Assembly: GCA_031260665.1 (NCBI GenBank)
Contig: JAISLD010000028.1
Coordinates: 26,435-90,434, forward strand
Reading direction: 5' to 3'
Source: Oscillospiraceae bacterium
Lineage (GTDB): Bacteria; Bacillota; Clostridia; Oscillospirales; Ruminococcaceae
Length of the DNA: 64,000 nucleotides
In this document: positions 16,414-25,904 of the stretch, in pieces
How the letters are laid out: each line of letters opens with the position of its first letter
Numbering within the stretch: the first letter of the stretch is position 1
Made by a program: the position numbers and the translations under genes
The notes under the pieces: generated by a model
The model's database searches: none
Seen by the model: only the letters and a program-made list of their open reading frames with translations
Told to the model about the DNA's origin: nothing

Positions 16414-18567
16414 TTAGTTATAGTTGCGGTTATGCGTCGCAAAGTACGCTTGCTCCTCGGCGCTCCACTCTTTCCACGGTTCGTGTATAATCCCGTCCTC
16501 ATCAACATCAATCTCATATCGGTCGTAGAAATACGCGTCGATGATGTTGCGTATCATATACCGTGAGAAGTCGCTGTTCTCAAGCACCACACCAAACGCG
16601 ATTACGGGGTCGTGCGCCGGGTAATACCCCGTTATCGTTGAATTGTAGAGTCCGCCACCCGCTTCGGGTGTGCCTGTCTTGCAGGCGGCGCGGTCGGGCA
16701 GATACTTCAGTTGATGTTTCGATAAGTCATAAGGCGGCCACGCCCAGTTATCTGTAACCGATATCATTCCCTCACGGATAGCAGACCAGATATCGGGTTG
16801 GCCGAGGAGAAACTCGTCGGCAATTATCGGCTGTGTTTCATAAATCAGTTTGTCGCCGCTGTAGTTCCAGACCGAGTCAACGATATACGGCTTATACCTC
16901 ACGCCGTTGTTTGCAAGCATCATTGCCTGAACAGCGAGGTTCATCGGTGTGATGTAGGTTTCGCTTTGTCCAATCGCAGCCTGCACTATGTCCCCTTCTG
17001 TGAACTCGTTGCCTGTTTGCTCAAGATACTCGGCAGGCGTCGTCATTCTGCTCACATTGCCGCCTATCTCAAGCCCGAGGTCCTGCCCAAAGCCAAAATG
17101 CGACGCTGTGTCGGCAAGGCTGTCTATTCCCGTTTTCCTCCCCGCTTCATAGAAGAATATGTTGCACGACACCTGAAGAGCATATCGCAGGTCAATCGAA
17201 CCGTGGGTGCCTGTGCATCTCGGTTTGAAGTCCGTGAACGCTTGATACACTCCCGTGCAGGTAAACCGTGTCGCCGGTGTCATCACGCTTGCGGCGAGAG
17301 CGGCAGTCCCGGTGATGGTCTTGAATGTAGAGCCGGGGCGGTACAGCCCGTATATTGCGCGATTGTACAGTGGGTTCAGCGGTTCATTCAGCACCGCTGA
17401 ATAGTCGGTCATCATATCGTTGATGTCATAAGACGGATACGAAGCCATTCCCAGCACCTTCCCCGTCTTGACTTCAAGCACAACCACCGCTCCTCCCTCG
17501 GTGTTTAGCCCGCGTTGATAATTCTTGACCGGCATAACCTTGTCGCTGTTATGCAGAAAATGTATTTCATCTGCAAGTATCTGCTGCAGCCTATCCTGAA
17601 ACTCGCTGTCTATCGTCAGACGCACGCTGTTGCCGGGTTTCACCTCGGTGGTCATCTCATCTGATATGACCGAGCCGCTTTTGTTCTTGATTATCTGTCT
17701 TGTGCCGTTTGTCCCGCGCAGTATTCCCTCCATTGCCGACTCCACGCCGCTTTTGCCGAGTGTGTCGTTGTAGAAATACCCGCTGTCTTTCAGCTTAGCG
17801 TACTCGTCCTCGTCTATCGCGCCGATTGTGCCGCGAATGTGCGGCGCGGTCGCCCCGTCCTCATAGACACGGACAGGTTCTTCGATGATATCGAACCCGG
17901 GTAATTCTAACCCACGTTCTTTCACGCTCATCACCGCGGTAAACGACACATCTTTCGCCACAATAAACGGCGTTTTGAACGAAAAGTCTTTCAGCTCCAT
18001 TTCATAGCGTATGTCGGCGATTGCGCGCGCCGTGTCGTCGTCGTATGCGTCGGATATACCGTAGAGCCGCCTCATCTGGCTCACGCAGTTGTCAACCGTC
18101 GCGTCGGCGTTCAGCTGAAGACGCTGCCGAAACGCCGACAATCTCTCGTCGCTTTCCGTCGTGAACTTGTACGGTTTCGTCATAGTTATCGGTGCGGACA
18201 CGGCGCGTGTTATGCCCGACGCTTTCAGCACAGGCAGTGCCGCCGCCAACACTTCGTTCTCTTTCCCGTCAGGGAGAAACGCCCGTTGAACAATGATTGT
18301 GTAAACAATGCGGTTGGTGTTAAGCACGCGCCCCTCGCTGTCGAATATCTGGCCGCGTGCCGCCGCTGTTGTTTGCTCCGCTGTGTAGGTTTTGTCGGCT
18401 GTTTCAGCGTAAGTAAGCGCGTTGACGACTTGAATCGACATAAGTCTGGCAACGCAAAGAAACAGCGCGACCGCCGGGAGAAACGCGATAATCGTGTATC
18501 TTGATATCGAATCGACTTTCTTTAGACTGAATCTGTGACTGCCGCCTATCTTGTTGTTATTCTTCAT
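16414..18567 (-). CDS. mrdA: penicillin-binding protein 2, elongation transpeptidase
   Basis: About 717 residues. An N-terminal cytosolic tail and one membrane helix (residues 24-45) are followed by the PBP dimerisation domain and a transpeptidase domain with active-site STFK (Ser about 413), SCN and KTG. It cross-links peptidoglycan during lateral growth with the RodA/Mre machinery. I choose ATG 18567 (or 18570), since GAGG is 3-6 bp upstream; the frame extends to a GTG at 18588 inside mreD. It overlaps the mreD 3' end by 11 bp. rodA is not in this cluster. Confidence 0.94.
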   Translation of the reverse strand: MKNNNKIGGSHRFSLKKVDSISRYTIIAFLPAVALFLCVARLMSIQVVNALTYAETADKTYTAEQTTAAARGQIFDSEGRVLNTNRIVYTIIVQRAFLPDGKENEVLAAALPVLKASGITRAVSAPITMTKPYKFTTESDERLSAFRQRLQLNADATVDNCVSQMRRLYGISDAYDDDTARAIADIRYEMELKDFSFKTPFIVAKDVSFTAVMSVKERGLELPGFDIIEEPVRVYEDGATAPHIRGTIGAIDEDEYAKLKDSGYFYNDTLGKSGVESAMEGILRGTNGTRQIIKNKSGSVISDEMTTEVKPGNSVRLTIDSEFQDRLQQILADEIHFLHNSDKVMPVKNYQRGLNTEGGAVVVLEVKTGKVLGMASYPSYDINDMMTDYSAVLNEPLNPLYNRAIYGLYRPGSTFKTITGTAALAASVMTPATRFTCTGVYQAFTDFKPRCTGTHGSIDLRYALQVSCNIFFYEAGRKTGIDSLADTASHFGFGQDLGLEIGGNVSRMTTPAEYLEQTGNEFTEGDIVQAAIGQSETYITPMNLAVQAMMLANNGVRYKPYIVDSVWNYSGDKLIYETQPIIADEFLLGQPDIWSAIREGMISVTDNWAWPPYDLSKHQLKYLPDRAACKTGTPEAGGGLYNSTITGYYPAHDPVIAFGVVLENSDFSRYMIRNIIDAYFYDRYEIDVDEDGIIHEPWKEWSAEEQAYFATHNRNYN

Positions 18568-19144
18568 CATAATCCTCATCGTTTTCACTGTGCGCTATCG
18601 CCACGCGCCTGTCGTCCTCGCCGAATTTGCGGCAAATAAACTTGACAAGAAAGTAAAGCAGCGGTGCAAACAAAGCCGCACCCGCGTAAGCGGGAAAAAT
18701 ATACTTGTCGGCGACCAAGCTGACGTTCTCATATCCCCAGACAAGATAGTTGAAGGTGTAGTCCATAAGCCCAAGCCAGAGGCAAGCCGCCGCCGTGATA
18801 AGCAGGTGGTTGACAAAGCTTTGCCTGATAAGGTGCGTGACTAAGAGCGAGTTAGCGGCGCAGAAGATAAGCAGCCACAAGGCGGTCATTCCAAAGAGGT
18901 GTCCGCTTGCCGCGTCTATCCCAAGCCCGCATAAAGCACCGAACACGCCTGCTGTCAGCTCACTCTCTCTCATTGAAACGGCGGTTGCAAGCGGAACAAG
19001 AAAGAGCGGTTGCCAAGTGTCAAACACACCGCCTGCCATCACCGAATACAACAACAAAAACGCCGCCAAGAAGAGCAGGCGGCGCGTGATGTTCATCAGG
19101 CGTTCGCGACGAGTGGATTTACGGCGGTTTGTTTTAAGGCTCAC
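18557..19144 (-). CDS. mreD: rod shape-determining protein MreD
   Basis: 195 residues from GTG 19144, a hydrophobic protein with about five to six membrane helices and acidic ends. Similarity to MreD is weak, as is normal for the family, but the place between mreC and mrdA and the topology (GVFGALCGLGIDAASGHLFGMTALWLL) make it clear. The GTG overlaps the mreC stop by 11 bp; ATG 19096 is an alternative start. Neither has a good ribosome-binding site, so coupling is likely. Confidence 0.88.
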   Translation of the reverse strand: MSLKTNRRKSTRRERLMNITRRLLFLAAFLLLYSVMAGGVFDTWQPLFLVPLATAVSMRESELTAGVFGALCGLGIDAASGHLFGMTALWLLIFCAANSLLVTHLIRQSFVNHLLITAAACLWLGLMDYTFNYLVWGYENVSLVADKYIFPAYAGAALFAPLLYFLVKFICRKFGEDDRRVAIAHSENDEDYDEE

Positions 19145-19982
19145 TTGTGGTTTTTTTCGTTCCTATCACTATGAACACGTCGGTTATAACGTGGATATCA
19201 ACAGCGGGGACAATGGCGACATAAAGCGACAAGCCGTTGTCGCCCGGCTCAGTGCTCTCGACTGTGCCGACGACCAAGTTCGGCGGGAAAATGCTCTCCG
19301 CTGACGTCACGATGATGTCGCCGGGTTTTATGTCGGCGTGGCTGTCGATGAAACCCATACGACAACGGTTTTGGCTTGCCCAATCGATGTTGTTGTCAAT
19401 CACGCCGACTGTCTTGTTCCTCGCGGAACTGACGCCGACACCGACCTCGGGTGAAAGAAGCGTCGCCACTTTCGCGTAATCGGGTGCGACTTCCGTCACC
19501 TTGCCGACTAACCCTATCTCGGTGAACACGGGGTCGCCGGGCTTTATGCCGTCGTCGCTTCCCCGATTGACCGTGAAGCCGCCGAATACATCGTTCGCGT
19601 TTCTCGCGATTATCTCACACGGCGGTGCCCAGACAAACTCGGCACGTGTTTCGGCAATGCCGAGCATTTTCTTCAGTTGTTCGTTTTCTTTTTCGGTTTT
19701 CTCTTTGTCGTTCACTTCCGTCCACATATCGGACAGTTGTTGCCGAAGCAACAGGTTCTCGCGTTTATACTTCTCCGCGTTGACGATACGGTCGAGCCTG
19801 TCCTCGGCGAAATCCGACAGCTTTGACATTGCCGTGGTGAACGGCGACGTGACAAACTGAAAGGCGCGTTCGGGTGCGGAAGCGGTGCCACCGGACACAG
19901 CGGCGTAAACCGCGACGCCGATAAGCCCCGCCGCAATGAATATCAGTATCTTAAAACGTACGCTCTTGAAGAAATCTTTCAT
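19134..19982 (-). CDS. mreC: rod shape-determining protein MreC
   Basis: 282 residues. One N-terminal membrane helix (about 10-28) is followed by a coiled coil (about 70-100, KYKRENLLLRQQLSDM...EKENEQLKKMLG) and the extracellular beta domain with NRGSDDGIKPGDPVFTEIGLVGKV and SPEVGVGVSSARNKTVGVI. MreC scaffolds the elongasome outside the membrane. It lies 6 bp after mreB. Confidence 0.95.
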   Translation of the reverse strand: MKDFFKSVRFKILIFIAAGLIGVAVYAAVSGGTASAPERAFQFVTSPFTTAMSKLSDFAEDRLDRIVNAEKYKRENLLLRQQLSDMWTEVNDKEKTEKENEQLKKMLGIAETRAEFVWAPPCEIIARNANDVFGGFTVNRGSDDGIKPGDPVFTEIGLVGKVTEVAPDYAKVATLLSPEVGVGVSSARNKTVGVIDNNIDWASQNRCRMGFIDSHADIKPGDIIVTSAESIFPPNLVVGTVESTEPGDNGLSLYVAIVPAVDIHVITDVFIVIGTKKTTSEP

Positions 19983-19988
19983 TTATAT

Positions 19989-21008
19989 TTAATATTTAGC
20001 GTCGTCGTCGGCAAGCACGTCAGTCAACTTGTCGATGTTTTCAAGCACCTTGCCTGTGCCGTCGGCGACGCAGTCGAGCGGCCGCTCGGCAATCTTGACG
20101 GGCATGTGGGTTTCCTCATTGATGAGGATATCAAGCCCCTTAAGAAGCGCGCCTCCACCGGCAAGCATTATCCCCGTGTCTATGATATCGCTTGATAATT
20201 CAGGCGGAGTTTTCTCGAGCGTCGTCTTGATTGCCTCGATGATATGACTCAAGGGTTCAACCAACGCCTCGCGTATTTCCTCGCTTGTGATAGATATGTT
20301 CTCGGGCAGACCGTTCAAGAGGTTGCGCCCCTTGATGTCCATACTTTCTTCTTTTTCGGCGTACTTGTGTGCCGAACCGATGTTTATCTTGATATTTTCG
20401 GCGGTTCTGTCGCCGATAAGCAGGTTGTACTTCTTCTTCACATACGCGATTATCGCCGCGTCAAACTCGTCGCCTGCCACTCGGACAGACTTTGACGTGA
20501 CGATACCGCCGAGTGAGATAACCGCGACTTCGCTGGTGCCGCCCCCTATGTCTACTATCATACTGCCTGTCGGTTCCTCAACAGGCAGCCCCGCCCCGAT
20601 AGCGGCAGCCATCGGCTCCTCAATGATAGACACGCGCTTCGCTCCCGCGTTTTGCGCCGCTTCTTTGACGGCACGGCGTTCCACCGCCGTAACCCCCGAC
20701 GGTATGCAGATGACGACTTTCGGGCGCACCCACGAGCGATACTTCATTGCTTTGCGGATAAACGCCTGAAGCATACTTGTCGTCATATCAAAGTCAGCGA
20801 TAACGCCGTCTTTCAGCGGACGCACCGCCTTGATACTGCCGGGCGTACGCCCGATAACGTCTTTCGCTTCTTGCCCGACGTAACGAACGCGGTCGGTTTT
20901 GAGGTCCACCGCCACCACGCTCGGTTCACGAATGATTATACCTTTGCCGCGCATATAAACAAGTGTGTTTGCTGTGCCGAGGTCTATTCCGATGTCTTTC
21001 GAGAACAT
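19989..21008 (-). CDS. mreB: cell shape actin homologue MreB
   Basis: 339 residues. Actin-fold ATP-binding motifs are present: [14 protein letters not shown] (phosphate 1), [18 protein letters not shown] (phosphate 2) and [15 protein letters not shown] (adenosine). MreB polymerises under the membrane and organises PBP2/RodA. It is first gene of mreBCD-mrdA. A TTGTAA-N17-TAAAAT promoter lies about 92-120 bp upstream. Confidence 0.97.
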   Translation of the reverse strand: MFSKDIGIDLGTANTLVYMRGKGIIIREPSVVAVDLKTDRVRYVGQEAKDVIGRTPGSIKAVRPLKDGVIADFDMTTSMLQAFIRKAMKYRSWVRPKVVICIPSGVTAVERRAVKEAAQNAGAKRVSIIEEPMAAAIGAGLPVEEPTGSMIVDIGGGTSEVAVISLGGIVTSKSVRVAGDEFDAAIIAYVKKKYNLLIGDRTAENIKINIGSAHKYAEKEESMDIKGRNLLNGLPENISITSEEIREALVEPLSHIIEAIKTTLEKTPPELSSDIIDTGIMLAGGGALLKGLDILINEETHMPVKIAERPLDCVADGTGKVLENIDKLTDVLADDDAKY

Positions 21009-21099
21009 TTTTGCTCCAATTGCTTTTGTTTCTTTGATTAGCTTGTCCGTTTTGCCGCATATTGCATAGAATGAAAGGGCAAAACCATACTTACATACT

Positions 21100-21128
21100 A
21101 TTTTACCATAATATTTGGTTATTTACAA
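21100..21128 (-). promoter_or_regulatory. predicted promoter of the mreBCD-mrdA operon
   Basis: On the minus strand, TTGTAA (21128-21123), 17-bp spacer, TAAAAT (21105-21100). It lies 92 bp upstream of mreB, which puts the ORF-free region above it. Confidence 0.65.
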
Positions 21129-21189
21129 TGATTATTCGGGTTTTTCGCAAACTTTTGCTCGTGTTTATCCGACAATTTTCGTTGTATAC

Positions 21190-21500
21190 TCCTTAACAGG
21201 TTAAACTTTCAGTTTAACCTCTGCCGCTTCGCGGCAATTGGCTACGCCGCCAAGTTAATCCGCACACAAGCGTAACACGCCGCTTCACGGCGTGGGCACT
21301 TCGCGCCGCACATAAAAACTCGGTGAGTTTTTATGTGGTTACGCGGTATATAGTAGGTTAAATTAAAAACGCTAAAGCGCTTTCAGCGGCTACCGCTCCG
21401 CAGGAGCGGATTTAACCGTCCTGATACGCCGCTTCGCCGCGTGGGCGCGTATGCGCCCAAACTTAAAAACACTTAAGTGCTTTTAAGTTAAACGGCTATA
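21190..21500. repeat. family A palindromic element, composite copy A1
   Basis: The 490-bp mreB/ABC gap has no gene beyond the mreB promoter. 21190-21348 is a string of hairpins (GGTTAAACT..AGTTTAACC; CGCCGCTTCACGGCG; ACATAAAAACTC..GAGTTTTTATGT). 21349-21500 begins TATAGTAGGTTAAA and ends TTAAACGGCTATA, the terminal motif shared with copies at 36538, 37955, 41286, 44041, 57550 and 63951. The right end abuts the stop codon of the ABC gene at 21501. Because the interior is built of stacked hairpins it may also act as a terminator. Confidence 0.7.
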
Positions 21501-23384
21501 TCACACTTTCTCGAACTGCGAGTTGTAAAGCACCGCATAGTCGCCGCCTCTCGCTAAAAGCTCCTCGTGGGTGCCTTGTTCGGTGATATCTCCGTCTTTC
21601 ATATGAAGAATGAGGTCGGCGTTTCGTATTGTCGAGAGCCTGTGGGCGATGATGAAACTCGTTCTCCCACGCATAAGCACGTCCATTGCCTGCTGGATTT
21701 TCTCCTCCGTCATCGTATCGACTGAGCTTGTCGCTTCGTCAAGTATCAGTATCTTCGGGTCGGCAAGGACGGCGCGGGCTATCGTCAGCAACTGCTTTTG
21801 TCCGCTTGAGATGTTGCTTGATTCTTCATTCAGTTCCATAGAATATCCGTTTGGCAGCGACATAATGAAGTGGTGCGCGTCCGCTGTCTTTGCCGCCGCA
21901 ATGACTTCCTCGTCCGTCGCTCCGTCTTTACCGTAGCGGATATTCTCCATTATCGTGCCGCCAAACACCCACGTGTCTTGCAGCACCATGCCAAATGCCT
22001 GCCGTATGTCGTGGCGGCGGAAATCACGCAAATCAATGCCGTCAGCTGTTATCTTGCCGCTTTGCACCTCATAAAAGCGCATAAGCAGCTTGATAACCGT
22101 CGTTTTGCCCGCACCCGTGGCGCCGACTATCGCTATCTTCTGCCCCGCTTTTACGTTTGCCGAGAAGTCCTTGATAATCACCTTGTCGTCTGAATACCCG
22201 AAGTGGACGTGTTCAAACGTGATGTTCCCCTTAACAAGCGACACGTCAGCTTGCTTGCCTTCGTCTGACGCTTCTTCTTCTTCGCCCAAAAACGCAAAGA
22301 TTCTCTCTGCCGCCGCCGCTAATGACTGAAGCTGCGTTGAAGCCTGCGCCACTTGACTAAGCGGCTGTGTGAACTGCTTCACGTACTGTATAAACGCTTG
22401 TATTGACCCAACCGTAATGCTCCCTGTCACCGCGAGATAACCGCCGACTGCCGCCACCGCGACATAGCCGATGTTGCCGATGAAGAACATAATCGGCATC
22501 ATAAGCCCCGAGATGAACTGCGACTTCCACGCCGAGGTGTAGAGCCGCTCGTTGTCCTCGTCAAAGTCAGCCGTCACTTTGTCCTCCGCGTTATAGGCGC
22601 GCACTATTGTCTGCGCCCCAAACACTTCTTCTATCTGGGCGTTGACGTGCCCGAGGTATTCTTGATGAGTGGCGAAATACCCGTGTGAGTGCTTCATCAT
22701 AAAGCCCATTATGACGCCCGAAAGAGGCAGGATAATCAGCACTATCAATGTCAGCTTCCAGTTGATAGTGAACATCATTATCGATATCCCGACAAGCGAC
22801 ACAAAAGACGTGACAAGCGAGGTGAAACTCTGGTTCAGTCCTTGTGCCAAAGTGTCGATATCGTTTGTGATAATCGAGAGGGTTTCACCTGTGTTTGTGC
22901 TGTCGAATTTACGAAATGGCATACGGTGAATCTTCGCGCTGATTTCATTGCCGAGGCGATAGGCAAGCGTTTGCGCCACATCGGCCATTATCCAGCCGCT
23001 GATTGCCGACAGCAAAGCGCTGACGATATAGAGAGCCAGCACAAACAGCAGAATCTCGGCTATCTTGTCAAACGCAATGCCGTTGCCGCCGCTCATTTTG
23101 CTGACTAACCCGTTGAAGAGTTCGGTCGTTGCTGTGCCGAGGATTTTCGGCCCGACTATCGAGAATACCGTGCTGCCGATTGCCGCTAAGAATATCAAGA
23201 TGAGTCGCCCCTTGAACGCCGCCATTCGTTTGAACAGCTGCTTCATTGACCCCTTGAAGTCTTTCGCTTTCTCCATCGGCATTCCGTCAAAGCGGGGCTT
23301 GCCGACCTTGGCTCTGTTGCGGCGCACTTCCGCGGCGCGTTGGTTTCTGTTTGGTGTTGATGTGTTTGGCATTGTTTTACTCAT
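21501..23384 (-). CDS. ABC exporter half-transporter (subunit 2)
   Basis: 627 residues. An N-terminal basic tail of about 45 residues is followed by a six-helix exporter membrane domain (about 60-350) and an ATPase domain with Walker A GATGAGKTT, signature SSGQKQ, Walker B ILILDEAT and the H-loop IAHRLST. The paired neighbour 23406-25688 ends 22 bp upstream, so they probably form a heterodimer like the BmrCD or EfrCD multidrug pumps. The substrate cannot be read from sequence. The membrane domain has no cysteine-peptidase domain, so it is not a bacteriocin exporter of that class. Confidence 0.9.
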   Translation of the reverse strand: MSKTMPNTSTPNRNQRAAEVRRNRAKVGKPRFDGMPMEKAKDFKGSMKQLFKRMAAFKGRLILIFLAAIGSTVFSIVGPKILGTATTELFNGLVSKMSGGNGIAFDKIAEILLFVLALYIVSALLSAISGWIMADVAQTLAYRLGNEISAKIHRMPFRKFDSTNTGETLSIITNDIDTLAQGLNQSFTSLVTSFVSLVGISIMMFTINWKLTLIVLIILPLSGVIMGFMMKHSHGYFATHQEYLGHVNAQIEEVFGAQTIVRAYNAEDKVTADFDEDNERLYTSAWKSQFISGLMMPIMFFIGNIGYVAVAAVGGYLAVTGSITVGSIQAFIQYVKQFTQPLSQVAQASTQLQSLAAAAERIFAFLGEEEEASDEGKQADVSLVKGNITFEHVHFGYSDDKVIIKDFSANVKAGQKIAIVGATGAGKTTVIKLLMRFYEVQSGKITADGIDLRDFRRHDIRQAFGMVLQDTWVFGGTIMENIRYGKDGATDEEVIAAAKTADAHHFIMSLPNGYSMELNEESSNISSGQKQLLTIARAVLADPKILILDEATSSVDTMTEEKIQQAMDVLMRGRTSFIIAHRLSTIRNADLILHMKDGDITEQGTHEELLARGGDYAVLYNSQFEKV

Positions 23385-23405
23385 TTATGCATTAACTGTG
23401 TGGAC

Positions 23406-25688
23406 TTACGCTAACTCGGCGCTCGACAGCTGCGACTTCGCGATATCGCGGTAAACGTCGCACTTCACCATAAGTTCCGAGTGCTTGCCTATCCCGACGA
23501 CTCTGCCTTCGTTCAGCACCACGATTCTGTCCGCGTTGATGACTGTGCCGATTCGTTGGGCGATTATTATCGCGGTTGCGCCGTCAAGTTTGCTTCGCAG
23601 CGCCTTCCGAAGTGCCGTGTCTGTTTTATAGTCAAGTGCCGAGAAGCTGTCGTCGAAGATATAGACCTCGGGGTTCTTGGCGAGAGCGCGCGCGATTGAC
23701 ACACGTTGCTTTTGCCCGCCCGACAGGTTCGACCCCGCTTGTGACACCTCGTATTCCAGTCCGTCCTCGTTTTCCGCGATAAAGCCCGTCAGTTGCGCTG
23801 TCTTTGCAGCTTCGGTCACTTCGTCGTCGGTCATCTCACCGTTGTGGTCAGAGTAAGCTATGTTTGTGGCAAGCGTACCGGAAAACAACACGGCTTTTTG
23901 TGAAACGTACCCGATTTTCTCACGCAAAGATTTCTGTGACACAGTCCTCACATCTGCGCCGTCAACGAGAACCGAGCCTTCGGTTGTGTCGAAGAAGCGA
24001 AGTATCAGTCCCACCAATGTCGTCTTGCCCGAACCTGTCGAACCGATGATTGCGGTTATCTCACCCGGTTTGCTCTTGAAGGATATGTCGGTCAAGGCAT
24101 TTTCTTCCGCGCCGTCATACTTGAATGACACATTATTAAACTCGACAGTACCGCGTAAGTTCTTGTCGAACTCACTTGGCGAAGCGGGGTCGTGAACAGA
24201 CGGCTCTTTGTTCAGTATTTCGGCGATACGCCCTGCCGCAATCATTGCCCTCGGCAGAACAATCGACATCATTGATATCATCAAAAACGCCATAAGTATC
24301 TGCATTGCGTACGAGATAAACGCCATCAAGTCGCCGACTTTCAGCGTGCCCGTGTCTATGTACCCCGCGCCTGCCCAGATAATCAGCACACCTGTGCCGT
24401 TCATTATCAGCATCATTATCGGGAACATCAGCGACATCGCTTTGTTGATGAAAAGCGACACCTTGGTGAGGTCGAGGTTTGCCGCCTCAAACCGTTTCTT
24501 CTCGTGTTCTTCACGGGCAAAAGCACGGATAACAGGTATCCCGTTGATTATCTCGCGTGATATGAGGTTCAGCTTGTCAACCAACTTTTGTATAATCTTA
24601 AACTTCGGCAGTGCCGCCAAGAACATCACGATAACAAGCCCAAGGAGAGTCCCGACTGACACGACAATGACCCACGACAGCTCCGTGTCTTGCCTCAGCA
24701 CCTTTGACAGCGCGCCCACGCCGACAATCGGCGCGTAAAGCAGCATACGAAGAAACATAATCGAGGTCATTTGCACCTGACGAATGTCGTTGGTGCTTCT
24801 TGTTATCAGCGAAGCGGACGAAAAGCTGTCGTATTCACGGCTGCCAAACGACAGCACCTTTGTAAACACCGCTTTTCTCAAATCCCTTGCAAACCGCGAG
24901 CCGACTTTCGCGGCAAAGAATGTGTTGACACCCGAAGCCGCCATTGCGATAAAAGCGAACGCCACCATTATCAGTCCCGCGTGCAGTATGTAAGCCGAGC
25001 TCATATCGCGAAGCAACGTGGTGCTTTCTTCTGCGCCGATATCACGGAACGTGTTCTCTATATCGCTTTTCACAAACTCTTGCGCAAGTTGCGAGGTAAT
25101 CGCCGTGTCTATACTGTCAATCTTTTCTTTTATGATAACAAGTGTGTTCGGGTCACGAGGGTCAAGCGTGGAGAACTCCGCGCCCATATCGCCGCCTAAA
25201 TCCGAACCCGAGGAGAAATTCGCGGCGTTATCCATAAAGTAAAGCAACACCTGCGGTGTACGCAGAATGTCGGCGATACGGTTGTTGTTGTCGTCAGTCA
25301 CTTCGCCCGTGATATGAAGCGCGGTGAACTCTTTGGCAAAGTAGGTGTCTTTGTCACGAAGCAGGTATGCTTCGCCCCCGTCAGACGTATCCGCGTCGCC
25401 GTCGGTTGTCCAAAGCGTTTGCTTTGTGTACATTGAGTCGAGGAAAGCCCTGTCGTCGTCATTGTCAAGCAGAAAGTATATTCTGTTCCACGAATCCGCC
25501 GATATCAGCTGTGGCGCGCCGGGCACAACGCCCGACTGCTGTATCCCCGTGTTTACTATGTCACTGGTATACTGCGGCAACGACAACTCGGCGTATGCTT
25601 GAATCACCAAAGCAAGCACTATCGCCACTATCGCGAGCCAGTCTTTTGCAAGAATTTTGCCTATATGTTTCATCGGATATACCATCAT
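23406..25688 (-). CDS. ABC exporter half-transporter with large extracytoplasmic insertion (subunit 1)
   Basis: 760 residues, longer than the usual 580-600. Between membrane helix 1 (about 18-36) and helix 2 (about 235-258) there is an insertion of around 170-190 mostly polar residues, predicted outside. The rest is a standard exporter: Walker A GSTGSGKTT, signature LSGGQKQR. After Walker B FDDSF it has an Asp where the catalytic Glu normally is (YIFDDSFSALD), the degenerate site typical of heterodimeric exporters. The start may be ATG 25673 (MKHIGK). A TTGAAA-N17-TATACT promoter is 21 bp upstream. Confidence 0.9.
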   Translation of the reverse strand: MMVYPMKHIGKILAKDWLAIVAIVLALVIQAYAELSLPQYTSDIVNTGIQQSGVVPGAPQLISADSWNRIYFLLDNDDDRAFLDSMYTKQTLWTTDGDADTSDGGEAYLLRDKDTYFAKEFTALHITGEVTDDNNNRIADILRTPQVLLYFMDNAANFSSGSDLGGDMGAEFSTLDPRDPNTLVIIKEKIDSIDTAITSQLAQEFVKSDIENTFRDIGAEESTTLLRDMSSAYILHAGLIMVAFAFIAMAASGVNTFFAAKVGSRFARDLRKAVFTKVLSFGSREYDSFSSASLITRSTNDIRQVQMTSIMFLRMLLYAPIVGVGALSKVLRQDTELSWVIVVSVGTLLGLVIVMFLAALPKFKIIQKLVDKLNLISREIINGIPVIRAFAREEHEKKRFEAANLDLTKVSLFINKAMSLMFPIMMLIMNGTGVLIIWAGAGYIDTGTLKVGDLMAFISYAMQILMAFLMISMMSIVLPRAMIAAGRIAEILNKEPSVHDPASPSEFDKNLRGTVEFNNVSFKYDGAEENALTDISFKSKPGEITAIIGSTGSGKTTLVGLILRFFDTTEGSVLVDGADVRTVSQKSLREKIGYVSQKAVLFSGTLATNIAYSDHNGEMTDDEVTEAAKTAQLTGFIAENEDGLEYEVSQAGSNLSGGQKQRVSIARALAKNPEVYIFDDSFSALDYKTDTALRKALRSKLDGATAIIIAQRIGTVINADRIVVLNEGRVVGIGKHSELMVKCDVYRDIAKSQLSSAELA

Positions 25689-25708
25689 TTCTAAAACGTG
25701 TGCATATC

Positions 25709-25737
25709 AGTATAGCACAAAGTTTGCCTTATTTCAA
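25709..25737 (-). promoter_or_regulatory. predicted promoter of the ABC exporter operon
   Basis: Minus strand TTGAAA (25737-25732), 17-bp spacer, TATACT (25714-25709). The -10 ends 20 bp before the first ATG of the 760-residue subunit, leaving a very short leader. Confidence 0.65.
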
Positions 25738-25768
25738 CAGTTGACGAAAAGTTTCACACTTCATACAC

Positions 25769-25795
25769 AAACAAAGCCCATTACAGGCTTTGTTT
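25769..25795 (-). terminator. terminator of the lepA operon
   Basis: A 10-bp stem (25769-25778 with 25786-25795) with a 7-nt loop. Read on minus it is followed by TTTGTTTG-like T-rich sequence. It lies 110 bp after the lepA stop and upstream of the ABC promoter. Confidence 0.6.
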
Positions 25796-25808
25796 CTATT
25801 TGCTTTGC

Positions 25809-25855
25809 AGAGATTCCGCTCTTGCGCGAGCGGCAAGGGCTTTTCGGTCGCCCTT
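25809..25855. repeat. family B element, partial copy
   Basis: It shares GAGATTCCGCTC, a GCG..CGC hairpin, GAGCGGCAAGGGC and TTTCGGTCGCCC with the longer copy at 43941-44031, but lacks the CCCCTCGGGG core. It lies in the lepA-ABC gap. Confidence 0.6.
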
Positions 25856-25904
25856 GACCTTAGGTGATACGCACAACGTCTACTTCACGTCCACGGAGCG
25901 GACC

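Noticed and set aside
16798..17400. 200-codon plus-strand frame inside mrdA
   Set aside because: Antisense to the PBP2 transpeptidase domain with all its motifs; no start signals of its own.
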